IMG/VR virus record: IMGVR_UViG_3300035698_011383
Coordinates: 1-20,099 of that record
Strand: one strand, 5' to 3'
DNA length: 20,099 nucleotides
Source of the DNA: a virus
Position 1 is the stretch's first letter. Every line of letters starts with the position of its first letter. Both the position numbers and the translations under genes were made by a program. The notes under the pieces were generated by a model. It was not told where the DNA came from and searched no databases. It saw only the letters and a list, made by a program, of their open reading frames with translations. Below, one piece after another: positions 8,339-16,326 of the stretch.

Positions 8339-8593
8339 TTATTTAGCCAGTGCATTCTTTACGCTCTTCGGGGTGGTCGGAGTAGCCGGTTTCGTGGCCT
8401 TCTTCTTGGCGGCCCTGGCTGCACCAGCTCTCTTGGCTACGATAGCTGCCTCTTTGGCGGCAAGAGCCCCATCGCGAGAATCAAATACCATCCTCACGCG
8501 ATCGGGAACCTCGTCGATCTCGAGCATACGGACCTTGTCCCCGCATGATTTCGCCAGCCGGGAGAAGTCTCCTCTCCGGATCTTGGTAATCAT
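8339..8593 (-). CDS. Small basic protein with Ala/Lys-rich tail
   Basis: 84 residues, family not recognised. Residues 1-42 form a short folded-looking domain (MLEIDEVPDRVRMVFDSRDG). From about residue 43 the chain becomes an Ala/Lys/Pro/Thr-rich tail (AAKEAAIVAKRAGAARAAKK, then KATKPATPTTPK) like a histone H1 tail or a highly basic nucleic-acid-binding extension. It follows the capsid gene, where phages often place head decoration or cement proteins, but the basic tail would equally suit DNA binding. No good Shine-Dalgarno precedes the ATG at 8593. An in-frame stop at 8624 excludes a much longer form. Its stop sits in the ribosome-site region of the next gene. Confidence 0.65.
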   Translation of the reverse strand: MITKIRRGDFSRLAKSCGDKVRMLEIDEVPDRVRMVFDSRDGALAAKEAAIVAKRAGAARAAKKKATKPATPTTPKSVKNALAK

Positions 8594-8623
8594 ATCATTG
8601 ACAGGAAGGAATGTAATCTTAGT

Positions 8624-8740
8624 TCATACTCTTGTGGCAGGATCCATGTCACCAGTCTTGATAATATAGTTTCCGGCCTGAATTACATCTTGCCACTGGA
8701 CATACACCCTCCGGTTATCGGTTTTGTTATGCCTAGTCAT
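8624..8740 (-). CDS. 38-residue hypothetical protein
   Basis: Short frame: ATG at 8740, TGA at 8626-8624. A ribosome site (GAGGTGA) lies about 5-7 bases before the start. The product is MTRHNKTDNRRVYVQWQDVI followed by 18 residues including GNYIIKTGDMDPATRV. It has alternating polar and hydrophobic residues but no signal peptide or recognisable motif. It fills most of the gap between the capsid gene and the basic protein gene on the same strand. Supported by the ribosome site and by position only. Confidence 0.5.
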   Translation of the reverse strand: MTRHNKTDNRRVYVQWQDVIQAGNYIIKTGDMDPATRV

Positions 8741-8778
8741 TTCTATCACCTCACTATTGATTTGTTCTATGGGGAGGA

Positions 8779-8810
8779 GGAATGGCGCCGACCCCCACCG
8801 GCGCCATTCC
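8779..8810 (-). terminator. Perfect 12-bp stem hairpin downstream of the capsid gene
   Basis: Arms GGAATGGCGCCG (8779-8790) and CGGCGCCATTCC (8799-8810) pair perfectly around an 8-base loop. It begins 20 bases past the capsid stop. Neither strand has a U-tract after the stem, so it is either a weak terminator or, more likely, a stem that protects or processes the abundant capsid mRNA. It separates capsid expression from the small genes downstream. Confidence 0.5.
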
Positions 8811-8830
8811 TATCTAACCCTCCCGGGGTT

Positions 8831-10126
8831 CTATATATTGCTGGCGTTCAAGGGGTTGGCAGAGTACACGGACATAACAGCATAATTCGGAATCTTTCCG
8901 TCCCGTCTTTTAACGGCACACTGTCCGAATATAGCCTTGAGGCCCAAACCGTGTTCAAATCCATAATCCTCGACCTCGGAAATTGCAGTAGCTCTCATCC
9001 CCCACCCTCGACAACCGATATGAGCTCCAAACCCGATCAGGTGAGAAATGTTCCGGTTGGTTATCAGAGCGCCCTCTGCGTGTGCTGCCGCGCTGGTGCT
9101 ATTTGCTCCGCGGGTGCACCCAGTATAAGCATACCCACAACCCTCGCTGTCCTCACTTACTCCTGTATATGTGATCTCTTCTGTTCCGATCAGGATACTT
9201 CCGGTAGTAGTAAAGTTCTGAAGGTAGTCTTTCTTGTCGCCGCTAACCCCGACCAGGATAGTCGTAGCTGCGTCAGTTAGATCGGTACCTGCCCCATCGG
9301 TATAGACTACCGACTCCGGACGTAACGGGGTCCCCTGGACGCAATCAGTGTGCATCGAGTAATAGGGGAACAGCGCCATCCCGCGAAGGAAGAAATTAGC
9401 TCCGGTAAACATCGGGTTAGTCTTTCCGCGTTCGGCTGCATACTTCGCAGCGTCATCAAACTGACTATCCTGCTGAAGGCGGAAGTCCGAGATCTCGTCG
9501 TAACCAATCCCGAAGATGGGAACGGACCGGCCATCAACACTTTCCATCCCGATCGGGCGAGCGCCCTTCCGGATCAAAGCTAACCGCAGGAGCTCGATCT
9601 CCGACACACCCAGCTCGTCGCCAGTATCAATAGTAGCGTCACTTACAGCGTCACCACCGTAAAGGTGATCGAGACTCGACCCAAGAGTAGCCAGGTCAAG
9701 CAGCGCGAGCATAAGGTCATCGTCAATTCGGCGGGCCATCCAGTCTGTCATCAGTTCCCTGATAGTTTCCTGGACGGAGAAGTTCGCCTCGAGTGATCCC
9801 TGGTCGTCAAACGCCATCGCGTTACGGAGCCAATCAACCGTAAGGTCAAACTGCCCGATCTGCAATTTTGTTTCTTTGGTCTTCAGGGTGGTATTTCCAG
9901 TTACTCCCCGGGAATATACGCGAGAAACGGTCTGGAAGTGAATCACATCTCCCTTTCCCTTCGCGAAATTTTCCTTCTCAATAATAGGACTAAACGATCT
10001 GGTGTGACTTGATCTCAGGTGGCTCCAGAAAGAACGCTTTACAGCGTCTATCTGAGTACCAGGCGCCCACATCTCTGGGATCGCATAGTCTAAATTGGTT
10101 TTAGTTGTGGTATTTAAGTAGGTCAT
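8831..10126 (-). CDS. Major capsid protein, N4-gp56 / DUF4043 type
   Basis: 431 residues. The diagnostic block is FAKGKGDVIHFQTVSRVYSR (residues 54-73) with GVTGNTTL, then LQIGQFDLTVDWLRNAMAFD and IRELMTDWMARRIDDDLMLALL (122-143), the layout of N4-gp56/DUF4043 coat proteins (HK97-like fold). Later family features are NPMFTGANFFLRGMALF (237-253) and EVEDYGFEHGLGLKAIFG (384-401). Between residues about 262 and 360 there is an insertion ending in GSILIGTEEITYTG … GCTRGANSTSAAAHAEGA, a small beta module of the type found in phage fibres and decoration domains. It probably projects from the capsid surface. The gene follows the scaffold gene by 17 bases, with GGGAG 9 bases before ATG. It self-assembles on the scaffold to form the head shell. 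Confidence 0.9.
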   Translation of the reverse strand: MTYLNTTTKTNLDYAIPEMWAPGTQIDAVKRSFWSHLRSSHTRSFSPIIEKENFAKGKGDVIHFQTVSRVYSRGVTGNTTLKTKETKLQIGQFDLTVDWLRNAMAFDDQGSLEANFSVQETIRELMTDWMARRIDDDLMLALLDLATLGSSLDHLYGGDAVSDATIDTGDELGVSEIELLRLALIRKGARPIGMESVDGRSVPIFGIGYDEISDFRLQQDSQFDDAAKYAAERGKTNPMFTGANFFLRGMALFPYYSMHTDCVQGTPLRPESVVYTDGAGTDLTDAATTILVGVSGDKKDYLQNFTTTGSILIGTEEITYTGVSEDSEGCGYAYTGCTRGANSTSAAAHAEGALITNRNISHLIGFGAHIGCRGWGMRATAISEVEDYGFEHGLGLKAIFGQCAVKRRDGKIPNYAVMSVYSANPLNASNI

Positions 10127-10143
10127 TGTGTGTTACTCCCGTT

Positions 10144-10953
10144 TTATTCTTCGGGAGGCAATCCAATCGAAGCACGATCATACTCACGCTGCTTATCCCT
10201 GCTCCAGGTGCCGTACACCTTGGGATCTACACGGTTAAATCCTGCTCTCGCTTGAGGAATTATCGCGCCAGTGGGACTTCTCCCGCTAACGAGGTTTTCG
10301 CCTCCCAGGTTATTATTACCGGATAAATATGCCGCCTGTGTAAGTTCTTTACTTGCCATAGCGGCCGCCTTATACACATTGAGTGCATTTACTGTTTTGC
10401 CACGAAGTATCTTCTGGGTCCGTACTCTCAGAGGACTATTCTCATCCCCCAGGGACCCAAACTCCCCGTGACCGTATTCTTTTTCTGCGTCAATCATAGC
10501 TTCGCGGACAGCGCGATCGGCAAGTATTCCATCCGATCTTTCCTTCTTCTTGCTCTCGTCAAAGCTAATAGCCATCTTGCGCCGATCGTTGTGTATCGCC
10601 GCCTCCAGGCTTCCCTTCATAAGCGTAACCATCTCCTCGGTGTAACCGGACTCTCTAAGTTCTTCATCGGTCGGCCCGATCATCGGTTCCGGGATAGGGA
10701 TTCCAGTGCTGGTATTCCTTAGCCTTTCGTCCTCTGTCCTGCGGATGCCCTCTTCAATGATTCTGGCCTTCTCGGCTGCGAGCTCCGCTTTCTCCTGTTG
10801 GAACTGTTTCCACCTTGGATCGTTATGCCACGGCACTCCCTCACCTTGTTCACTTCCTGGCGGTGTCTGCGATCCGCCTTGGGGGGGGATCTGTGACCCC
10901 GCGCCCGTACCTTGAACATCCCCTCGCTGACTAGTGTCTATAATTGTATCCAT
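10144..10953 (-). CDS. Probable capsid scaffolding protein
   Basis: 269 residues, hydrophilic and highly charged. Residues 1-45 are low-complexity Gly/Gln/Pro/Ser. Residues about 48-80 are a predicted helix or coiled coil (FQQEKAELAAEKARIIEEG). A second helical, Lys/Glu-rich stretch covers about 105-165. The C-terminus is polar and partly basic (VYGTWSRDKQREYDRASIG). No cysteine is present. This composition, and its place directly before the capsid gene, match phage internal scaffolds, which guide procapsid assembly and then leave or are cleaved. Sequence conservation in scaffolds is poor, so the call rests on composition and synteny. Ribosome site TAGGAGG before ATG at 10953. Confidence 0.8.
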   Translation of the reverse strand: MDTIIDTSQRGDVQGTGAGSQIPPQGGSQTPPGSEQGEGVPWHNDPRWKQFQQEKAELAAEKARIIEEGIRRTEDERLRNTSTGIPIPEPMIGPTDEELRESGYTEEMVTLMKGSLEAAIHNDRRKMAISFDESKKKERSDGILADRAVREAMIDAEKEYGHGEFGSLGDENSPLRVRTQKILRGKTVNALNVYKAAAMASKELTQAAYLSGNNNLGGENLVSGRSPTGAIIPQARAGFNRVDPKVYGTWSRDKQREYDRASIGLPPEE

Positions 10954-10980
10954 CTTACTGCCTCCTACGGGGATTTATAG

Positions 10981-10996
10981 CGCCCGCCGCCGGGCG
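10981..10996 (-). other. Short GC hairpin between the small post-portal gene and the scaffold gene
   Basis: CGCCCG (10981-10986) pairs with CGGGCG (10991-10996) across a 4-base loop, about 10 bases upstream of the scaffold gene's ribosome site on the minus strand. There is no U-tract, so it is unlikely to terminate. It could modulate the rate of scaffold translation or mRNA stability. Confidence 0.4.
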
Positions 10997-11002
10997 TGAG
11001 GT

Positions 11003-11353
11003 TTAGATTGGTTGATCTACTTTGTATTCCGATTCTTCTCGGTTCCTGGTCAATATGCTTTCGGCTGCGAACTGTATCGCTGTCTTGGCGTCCATAACTT
11101 CTCCGAGTCCCCATAATCTACCCTTCAGTATGTCGGGGTGCATTGCCTGGGGAGCCGGGCTGGCGAGCTGATTGAGTGTATCTCGGTACACTGAAGCAAT
11201 CAGGTGCAATATGAACTTAAACGCTGGAGTGGACTCCAGATCCCTCAGCCCTTCCGCTATCTTTAGCGTAACCAGGTCATCAGGTGCTCCGTCCCATTCT
11301 GGGATGATGTATCCCATTATCTCTTGGGGCGTCGGGGGTTCTACGTTAAACAT
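11003..11353 (-). CDS. Small conserved-looking protein between portal and scaffold
   Basis: 116 residues, family not recognised. It is mostly helical with amphipathic segments (LVTLKIAEGLRDLESTPAFK; FILHLIASVYRDTLNQL) and a C-terminal block GRLWGLGEVMDAKTAIQFAA. There is no signal peptide or TM segment. The start ATG overlaps the portal stop as TAATG, so it is translationally coupled to the portal gene. Phages often place small head-assembly or portal-associated factors here. Nothing in the sequence defines the role further. Confidence 0.75.
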   Translation of the reverse strand: MFNVEPPTPQEIMGYIIPEWDGAPDDLVTLKIAEGLRDLESTPAFKFILHLIASVYRDTLNQLASPAPQAMHPDILKGRLWGLGEVMDAKTAIQFAAESILTRNREESEYKVDQPI

Positions 11354-13509
11354 TATTGTGCACTCCTCTGCGGGGATCCTAATAGCCCCGCGTTACCGGC
11401 CTGGTCCATTAACTGCGACCGTAGTTTACTGTTCTGGACACCGTCCAGGATCTTCTTGAAGTTCTGTTTCTTCTCTTCCTCTGCGGCCATCGCGGCCATC
11501 TTCGCTTGCTCTTGATAGATCTCGTCCAGCGTTGGTAGCGGGAATTTCTCTATATTTAGTTTATCTGTCATAAATAAGACCATATCGTACATAAACTGAG
11601 GCGACTTCATAGCGGGGAAGCCCATTTGCGCCATCTTGGTGCCCAAGTAGTCTATATTCTGAAGCATTTCCTTTCTTTTGGCATCGGATTGCCTGGTCCG
11701 GATCGTCGTGGTGATCTCTCCGTCGAACGCCTGGCTCTTTAGAGTCTTGACCCGAAGCACCTCACCCATCTTCTTGTTTTGGTCGTCGAGCATAACCTTC
11801 TCTTTGCTGACGTACTTGTGGCCCTTCGCTCCTGCGTGGTGCTTATAGAGATACCGGATGTACTCCATCATCCCGTTTAGAGACCGGGCGAGAGAAGACA
11901 CCTGGCGATCAAACATCAGGGATCCGAACGCCTCATTCATCTGTAGTTCTCCGAGAGTCTTGGTCTTACTGGTCTGACTCGGTACTCCGGACAGGGTTTC
12001 GTTGGCGCCCCATAGCTGCTGAATGTATAGCGTAAACTGCTGTATCTGCTGGAATACGACGATCTGGTTCTTGTCGTGACGGAAGAGCTCCATGAACTTC
12101 GCGGAGTCTGCATACCACCTCGAACCAGGACCCCATGAGTATTTCTCCGCGTCGAGCAAGCTGCGACTCGATACGATCACCGGGGGGGAGTTGGCAATGG
12201 ACCCGGCATCCAACGCCTGGTTGGCTAGTGCGTCCATGACATCGCGGTATCCCTTGATGCTGCCCGGGACACAGTCTCCACTATACCGGCCATCCTCCGG
12301 CCTAACCTGGATTAAGAACATCGGGCGTATGTACTTGGTTTCGTTACGACAATTAAAGTTCGGGACATACTTCAGCACCTCTCCGGCGTCCTCAGAGTAC
12401 CAGGCAATGATCTCTTGCTCCCGACCCTTCTTTTTGTTGTCCTCACCGATAGTAGTAGCCCCGTAGAACTCGAAGATGTCTATCGGTTTAGTTTGTGCCT
12501 CTTCTTGGTTCTTCTCCTGGTGCGCCATAATAACTCTTTCTATCACCTCGGCGTCGAAACCATCCGGCTCTTCCCTGGATTTAATCCTTCTTCGCAGCCA
12601 CGCTTCATTGACGTGGAGCTTGAAAGACATCCACGGCAGCGCCTGGGTATCGTTTGTCCTGGCATCATTCGGATGGAATACGTCCTTTGGGTGGAAGAGA
12701 TCGAAGTCTATCCCCTCCGAGTAGGTAACCCATGTTTTGACTGCCTTCTCCCCTACGGTATAGGTAACTTCCTTCTGTTCTACTCCCTTGGTCAATGGAC
12801 CGGGCTCCAATACCCTTACCGTCCTGGCCTTGTTGTCGAACCTGTATCCGAGTGTAGCCATCACCGTTTCGGGATCGTCTAGGCCCTGGTCCCGTAACGC
12901 TATGGCGGTTTCTCTTAGTGCACCACTCTCGAGGATGATCCTATGCCAAATAAGATCGACTAAATCGGTTTCTTCGTGATACACCTCGATCGGAGCCTCG
13001 TCCGGATCGCGGAGGATTACTGTGTTCTTTCCGTTCTTATGCAGAAGATACCGGCGCTTTTCCTCGACGTATCGCTTCTTTACCTCCCAATACGGTTTGA
13101 TTACTGGATCTGCCAGCTTGTAGCTCATCGGGATCGCCTCTGACAGTATCCTGCCTAGTTCTCCCTTGGTTACTAGATGGTGCTGGTATAGGTTGTCTAT
13201 CTCCCCGGCCTCTTTGAATATCTCCCCTACCAGCCGGTAAGACTCGAACATTGGATCCAGAGTGAGTGCGGCCTCCATTTTTGGTATGAGCTGATTTATT
13301 ACGATCGCGTCCAGCCCGATCGCCACGTCGGCACATCCTGGCCACGGTCGTCTCTTTGGGTTCGTTTCGGGGTCCGGCCCCAGGGATAACCCACTAACAG
13401 ATCTCTTGGCCTCTACTCTTAGTTCCCAGTTGTCGAGCTCCTTCTCGTATGCCTTTCGTTGCCCGGAGTTTGCGGTCACAATTAAGGTACTTCTGATATG
13501 CTCCCCCAC
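11353..13509 (-). CDS. Portal protein
   Basis: About 718 residues from the GTG at 13509. Size and order (after the large terminase, before scaffold and capsid) fit the large podovirus/P22-type portal. Recognisable portal-like features are RRPWPGCADVAIGLDAIVIN near residues 53-72 (the 'PG.sn.' entry block of long portals), a central region with PVIVSSRSLLDAEKYSWGPG, QIQQFTLYIQQLWGANETLS followed by GVPSQTSKTKTLGELQMNEA (the conserved 'G..s….tAtE…' stretch), and a C-terminal charged helix EIYQEQAKMAAMAAEEEKKQ resembling the barrel/crown helix. It forms the dodecameric DNA channel at one capsid vertex and docks the terminase. The start is uncertain: GTG lacks a clear ribosome site, and the frame is open upstream to 13678 without ATG, GTG or TTG. 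Confidence 0.88.
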   Translation of the reverse strand: MGEHIRSTLIVTANSGQRKAYEKELDNWELRVEAKRSVSGLSLGPDPETNPKRRPWPGCADVAIGLDAIVINQLIPKMEAALTLDPMFESYRLVGEIFKEAGEIDNLYQHHLVTKGELGRILSEAIPMSYKLADPVIKPYWEVKKRYVEEKRRYLLHKNGKNTVILRDPDEAPIEVYHEETDLVDLIWHRIILESGALRETAIALRDQGLDDPETVMATLGYRFDNKARTVRVLEPGPLTKGVEQKEVTYTVGEKAVKTWVTYSEGIDFDLFHPKDVFHPNDARTNDTQALPWMSFKLHVNEAWLRRRIKSREEPDGFDAEVIERVIMAHQEKNQEEAQTKPIDIFEFYGATTIGEDNKKKGREQEIIAWYSEDAGEVLKYVPNFNCRNETKYIRPMFLIQVRPEDGRYSGDCVPGSIKGYRDVMDALANQALDAGSIANSPPVIVSSRSLLDAEKYSWGPGSRWYADSAKFMELFRHDKNQIVVFQQIQQFTLYIQQLWGANETLSGVPSQTSKTKTLGELQMNEAFGSLMFDRQVSSLARSLNGMMEYIRYLYKHHAGAKGHKYVSKEKVMLDDQNKKMGEVLRVKTLKSQAFDGEITTTIRTRQSDAKRKEMLQNIDYLGTKMAQMGFPAMKSPQFMYDMVLFMTDKLNIEKFPLPTLDEIYQEQAKMAAMAAEEEKKQNFKKILDGVQNSKLRSQLMDQAGNAGLLGSPQRSAQ

Positions 13510-13556
13510 CTCTATTACATCCGGTGGCGCCCCAATGTAACTCTTATTGTCTGTTA

Positions 13557-13745
13557 CTACTGTCGCTTCAGCGCCCGCAGAATTCGTTTCTTCATCTCCT
13601 TTTCTGCTCTTCTGCGCCCGGTGGCCGATCCGCCTGGTCGCAGTATTCTGTCTCTTTCGAATACTATTCCTGCCGTGCTACCTCGGCGGCGGGATATTCT
13701 CCGTACATCACTCAGCTTGGTTGTGTTTAGTATGCTAATAGCCAC
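13557..13745 (-). CDS. Small basic protein between large terminase and portal (tentative)
   Basis: A 62-residue frame starting at GTG 13745, overlapping the last bases of the large terminase gene, and ending with TAG at 13559-13557. The product is strikingly basic (VRRISRRRGSTAGIV; ATGRRRAEKEMKKRILRALK), which could suit nucleic-acid or terminase/portal contact. GGAGG precedes the GTG, but with only 2 bases of spacing. No family is recognised, and Arg-rich frames can arise by chance opposite coding constraints. The 225-base gap it fills otherwise has no gene, which is the main argument for it. Confidence 0.35.
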   Translation of the reverse strand: MAISILNTTKLSDVRRISRRRGSTAGIVFERDRILRPGGSATGRRRAEKEMKKRILRALKRQ

Positions 13746-15504
13746 TACCTCCAGCTGCGTAGTTTTGTGCTTCGGCCCGTCCCTGATCTCGATAGTCCGC
13801 AGCATCACCCTCTCGATCTGGTTGGTCCTCCCAGGGGGACGTTTCTAATAGCTGTACTCCAATCATCGCTCCAATCATCGCGTCGGAGTAATTCCCTGAT
13901 AGTGGCCTATGCTCTCCTGTTTCTGGGTCCCTCACGTAGGTCAACATCTCATCCAGGGTTACAATGTCATTTATGTGCCTGATCTCCGACCTCACGAAGT
14001 CGGCCATGTCGTTCTCCATAATAGGCAGAGTCCCGGTAGTGGTGTTCCATCCCCACCTGAGCGTCCTCTGGAAGGTCAGCTTGGTCAGTTGGTTGGTTCT
14101 GAATACATTCTCGTACGGTTCCCGGTGCTTGCGCCCGTGTCTTAACCCAGAGACAACCCCCGCCCCCATGTTATTGCACTCCGGAGCTACCAGTCCCCTG
14201 TTGTAATACGTTCCAAGCGCGAATAACACGTCCTCATATACGTCGGGGGGGTATTTGCATCGAACTGTGGCTACTTGCTCCCTTGTTCTTAGATGGAACA
14301 CGCTGGCAGTTGACCAGGCCCCGGAAGTGAGCCCGTCCCCTATGTCGGCGCCGATGACGTAGATCTCTCCTGGCACTGGGTGCCGGAAGATCTTGACGAT
14401 CCCGTATTCCTCTTTCTGGAAGAGAACCCGTCCGTGTGCCGCGACCTGGAGATGGCCACGCTGCCCGAACTCCGGATCTATCTCCTCGATCCTCTTCTCG
14501 ATGATAGGACCGCACCCTACTAGCACCATATTCCCGGAAACAACAAAAGCCTCATTGATGTTCGATGGGAAGTTTTCGAGAAATAAACCCAGGGCTACGT
14601 CCTGGTCGTCGTGAATAGCCAAGTATTCCTCGATCTTATCCCGGCGCCACTGGAGTTGTTCATTGTTAATCGGTCCCCAGGGATCGTCCTTGTACCTCTC
14701 GACGAAGTCCTCTTCCTCTCGGGTGCGCTTAAAGTCGCGCGTAACAGCGTGTTTGTACTCTTCAGTTGCAAACCAGGGTAGGAATACCAGCTGAAAGGCG
14801 CCACGCCCTGCTCTGGCAGCCTGGACCATCCGATAAAAGATCCCCCCGGCCCCCTTTGCGGTAGATTCTAGGAATGCCGTTGTCCTTCCGCCCGGGAGAT
14901 CTGGCATAGCGGGGATCAGAGCTCCCATTATCTCTTCTCCCCTGGAGAATCGAGAGATTTCCGACAGTTCGATATGCTGCCAAGTCTTGGTTATCCCTAA
15001 ACTCTTGTTCCGTGAGTTATCGACAAGCATTGACGTATCTCCCTGCTCGTCCGCCCAGGTCATCTTCTTCTTGTTGTCACTCTCTAGTGTGGGGGATATT
15101 GGCAAGCACCTATTAACATGGTCCTGGAACCGACCGGCCATCTCGAACAGGTACTCGGAGTTGGTGGCAGAGTCCGCACATATCAGGATGTTGACGTTGC
15201 GCTGAACGATCGCAATGCAATACAGGATCGCCATCGTGATAGTTGAGATGCCCTGCTGGCGAGACTTAACGATCAGTAGTCTTACATTCAGCCTCTTCTT
15301 CCACCCCTGCCGTACGATCGAGAGGAGGAAGCGCTGTACCCAGTTCGGCCTGAACACGACCAGGCCCCCGGCCTTACTACGGCACTTGAGCCAACCTCGA
15401 TCTATGACGAGAAAGGGATCCTCGGCGAACTCCTCGAGCTGCTTTGCGGTCATTATCCTCTCTTCCGCTTGTAGTACAGGACTCGTCAAAGCTCTACCCA
15501 CCAT
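13735..15504 (-). CDS. terL: Terminase large subunit (packaging ATPase and nuclease)
   Basis: 589 residues with both expected domains. ATPase: Walker A-type VKSRQQGIST (residues 79-88), Walker B with catalytic Glu in HIELSEISRF (177-186), and coupling motif ESTAKGAGG (213-221). Nuclease (RNase H-like): the acidic triad is visible as D387 in IGADIGDG, E442 in APECNNMGAG and D541 in NYSDAMIGAMIG. It translocates DNA into the procapsid through the portal and cuts the concatemer. The ATG at 15504 lies 19 bases inside the end of the small terminase gene. A second ATG (residue 18, at 15453) has a comparable ribosome site and may be the true start, since the first 17 residues lie outside the conserved domain. 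Confidence 0.95.
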   Translation of the reverse strand: MVGRALTSPVLQAEERIMTAKQLEEFAEDPFLVIDRGWLKCRSKAGGLVVFRPNWVQRFLLSIVRQGWKKRLNVRLLIVKSRQQGISTITMAILYCIAIVQRNVNILICADSATNSEYLFEMAGRFQDHVNRCLPISPTLESDNKKKMTWADEQGDTSMLVDNSRNKSLGITKTWQHIELSEISRFSRGEEIMGALIPAMPDLPGGRTTAFLESTAKGAGGIFYRMVQAARAGRGAFQLVFLPWFATEEYKHAVTRDFKRTREEEDFVERYKDDPWGPINNEQLQWRRDKIEEYLAIHDDQDVALGLFLENFPSNINEAFVVSGNMVLVGCGPIIEKRIEEIDPEFGQRGHLQVAAHGRVLFQKEEYGIVKIFRHPVPGEIYVIGADIGDGLTSGAWSTASVFHLRTREQVATVRCKYPPDVYEDVLFALGTYYNRGLVAPECNNMGAGVVSGLRHGRKHREPYENVFRTNQLTKLTFQRTLRWGWNTTTGTLPIMENDMADFVRSEIRHINDIVTLDEMLTYVRDPETGEHRPLSGNYSDAMIGAMIGVQLLETSPWEDQPDREGDAADYRDQGRAEAQNYAAGGSGY

Positions 15505-16130
15505 TCCGGAGCAGGCGCCGGTAGCAATATCCCCAGGTGCTTGAAGTGAGTACGTACTGATCTATATGTTTTCCCTTGGCTCTTCATAGTCCCCGCGATC
15601 CGTTCGATGGACTCCTGGTCGCTGGACTCCTCCTCGATCTTGACCCGATCCACCATATCGCCCCGGATCTTATAGAATAGCTGTATTCCCTTTGCTCTAG
15701 CGTGCCAGTCTGGGACCTCCACGAAGTCGTTAGAGATCGACATACCTGCCGGGACCCGGAGCAATATCCCGTCCTTGTCGGACGCATACTGAGTAATGTA
15801 CCCGACTATCCTGGTGGCCTCGATAAGGTCTGCGTGATAATCAACCACGGAGTCTATCGCCAGCCTCTCGTTGCGCAGAAATGCCTCTTTGACGTCAGGG
15901 TGCTTCCTTAGTCGAGCCACTGCATTGTAAGACACTGAGTCTGCCGAATACGGCGGATTACACATTCTCCCGGCCTCGACTACGTTGCCGGTCTTCCTTA
16001 GATTGTTCGCGAGCTGGATCTGTCGCTGTGTTAATGGCCGGTGCTTTTTCTTTTTGGGATTAGTCTTTACCTTGGCAGGAGTTGCCTTCGCTGCCTTCTT
16101 CACTGTCTTTTTGGGTTTAGCTTTTGGCAT
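15486..16130 (-). CDS. terS: Terminase small subunit (probable)
   Basis: 214 residues from ATG 16130, chosen because AAGGGGG lies 6 bases upstream. An in-frame ATG at 16214 has no such site. Residues 1-31 are a Lys/Ala/Pro-rich tail (MPKAKPKKTVKKAAKATPAK). Residues about 33-88 are a helix-turn-helix of small terminase type: LTQRQIQLANNLRKTGNVVE, AGRMCNPPYSADSVSYNAVA, RLRKHPDVKEAFL. The middle is helical, followed by a C-terminal segment ending EWWVEL that would contact the large subunit. It recognises the packaging site and regulates the ATPase. The assignment is supported by HTH type and by overlap with terL. The basic N-terminal extension is longer than usual for the family and may add non-specific DNA binding. 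Confidence 0.82.
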   Translation of the reverse strand: MPKAKPKKTVKKAAKATPAKVKTNPKKKKHRPLTQRQIQLANNLRKTGNVVEAGRMCNPPYSADSVSYNAVARLRKHPDVKEAFLRNERLAIDSVVDYHADLIEATRIVGYITQYASDKDGILLRVPAGMSISNDFVEVPDWHARAKGIQLFYKIRGDMVDRVKIEEESSDQESIERIAGTMKSQGKTYRSVRTHFKHLGILLPAPAPEWWVEL

Positions 16131-16326
16131 ATAGTGCCCCCTTAACCTTATCCCAAATTGCGGATAATACGTGGGGAATGTATAGCGGATATTCTTTCTT
16201 TTATGTATTGGCAAGTTTTCTTACTTTTTTATTTGACTACTATTTGCTTGTGTGCGATATTAGGTGTGCGGTGGGTTTGGCGAGGGGGACAACCTAGTAA
16301 CTGCCAACCAAAAGGAGGGTGGCAAA
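16131..16326. other. Divergent intergenic regulatory region
   Basis: 196 bases separating leftward packaging genes from the rightward three-gene island; the longest non-coding stretch in the window. It contains the rightward promoter (16233-16261), a T-rich tract (16215-16232) and the ribosome sites of both flanking genes. On the minus strand I see AT-rich promoter-like elements (TTGCCA near 16210) but no well-spaced -10 partner, so the leftward late promoter may use a phage-specific signal or activator, or transcription may enter from upstream. Confidence 0.6.
16233..16261 (+). promoter_or_regulatory. Sigma70-type promoter for the three-gene island
   Basis: TTGACT (16233-16238) and GATATT (16256-16261) with exactly 17 bases between. 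Five of six -35 bases and four of six -10 bases match the consensus. It lies about 65 bases before the first ATG of the plus-strand genes and points toward them. Confidence 0.7.

Noticed and set aside
8130-8669. A 179-residue plus-strand frame with a Gly/Val repeat
   Set aside because: It is antisense to the Thr/Pro repeat gene and to the basic small protein; the repeat and Ala-rich codons leave it open by chance. No ribosome site is present, and the minus-strand genes are better supported.
16264-16326. An upstream ATG at 16264 as the start of the first plus-strand gene
   Set aside because: It lies only a few bases past the predicted -10 element and lacks a ribosome site, while ATG 16327 has an excellent AAAGGAGGG.
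16131-16326. A possible tRNA or small RNA in the divergent intergenic region
   Set aside because: No cloverleaf arms or strong folded element were found by eye; the region is AT-rich and explained by promoter and leader functions.
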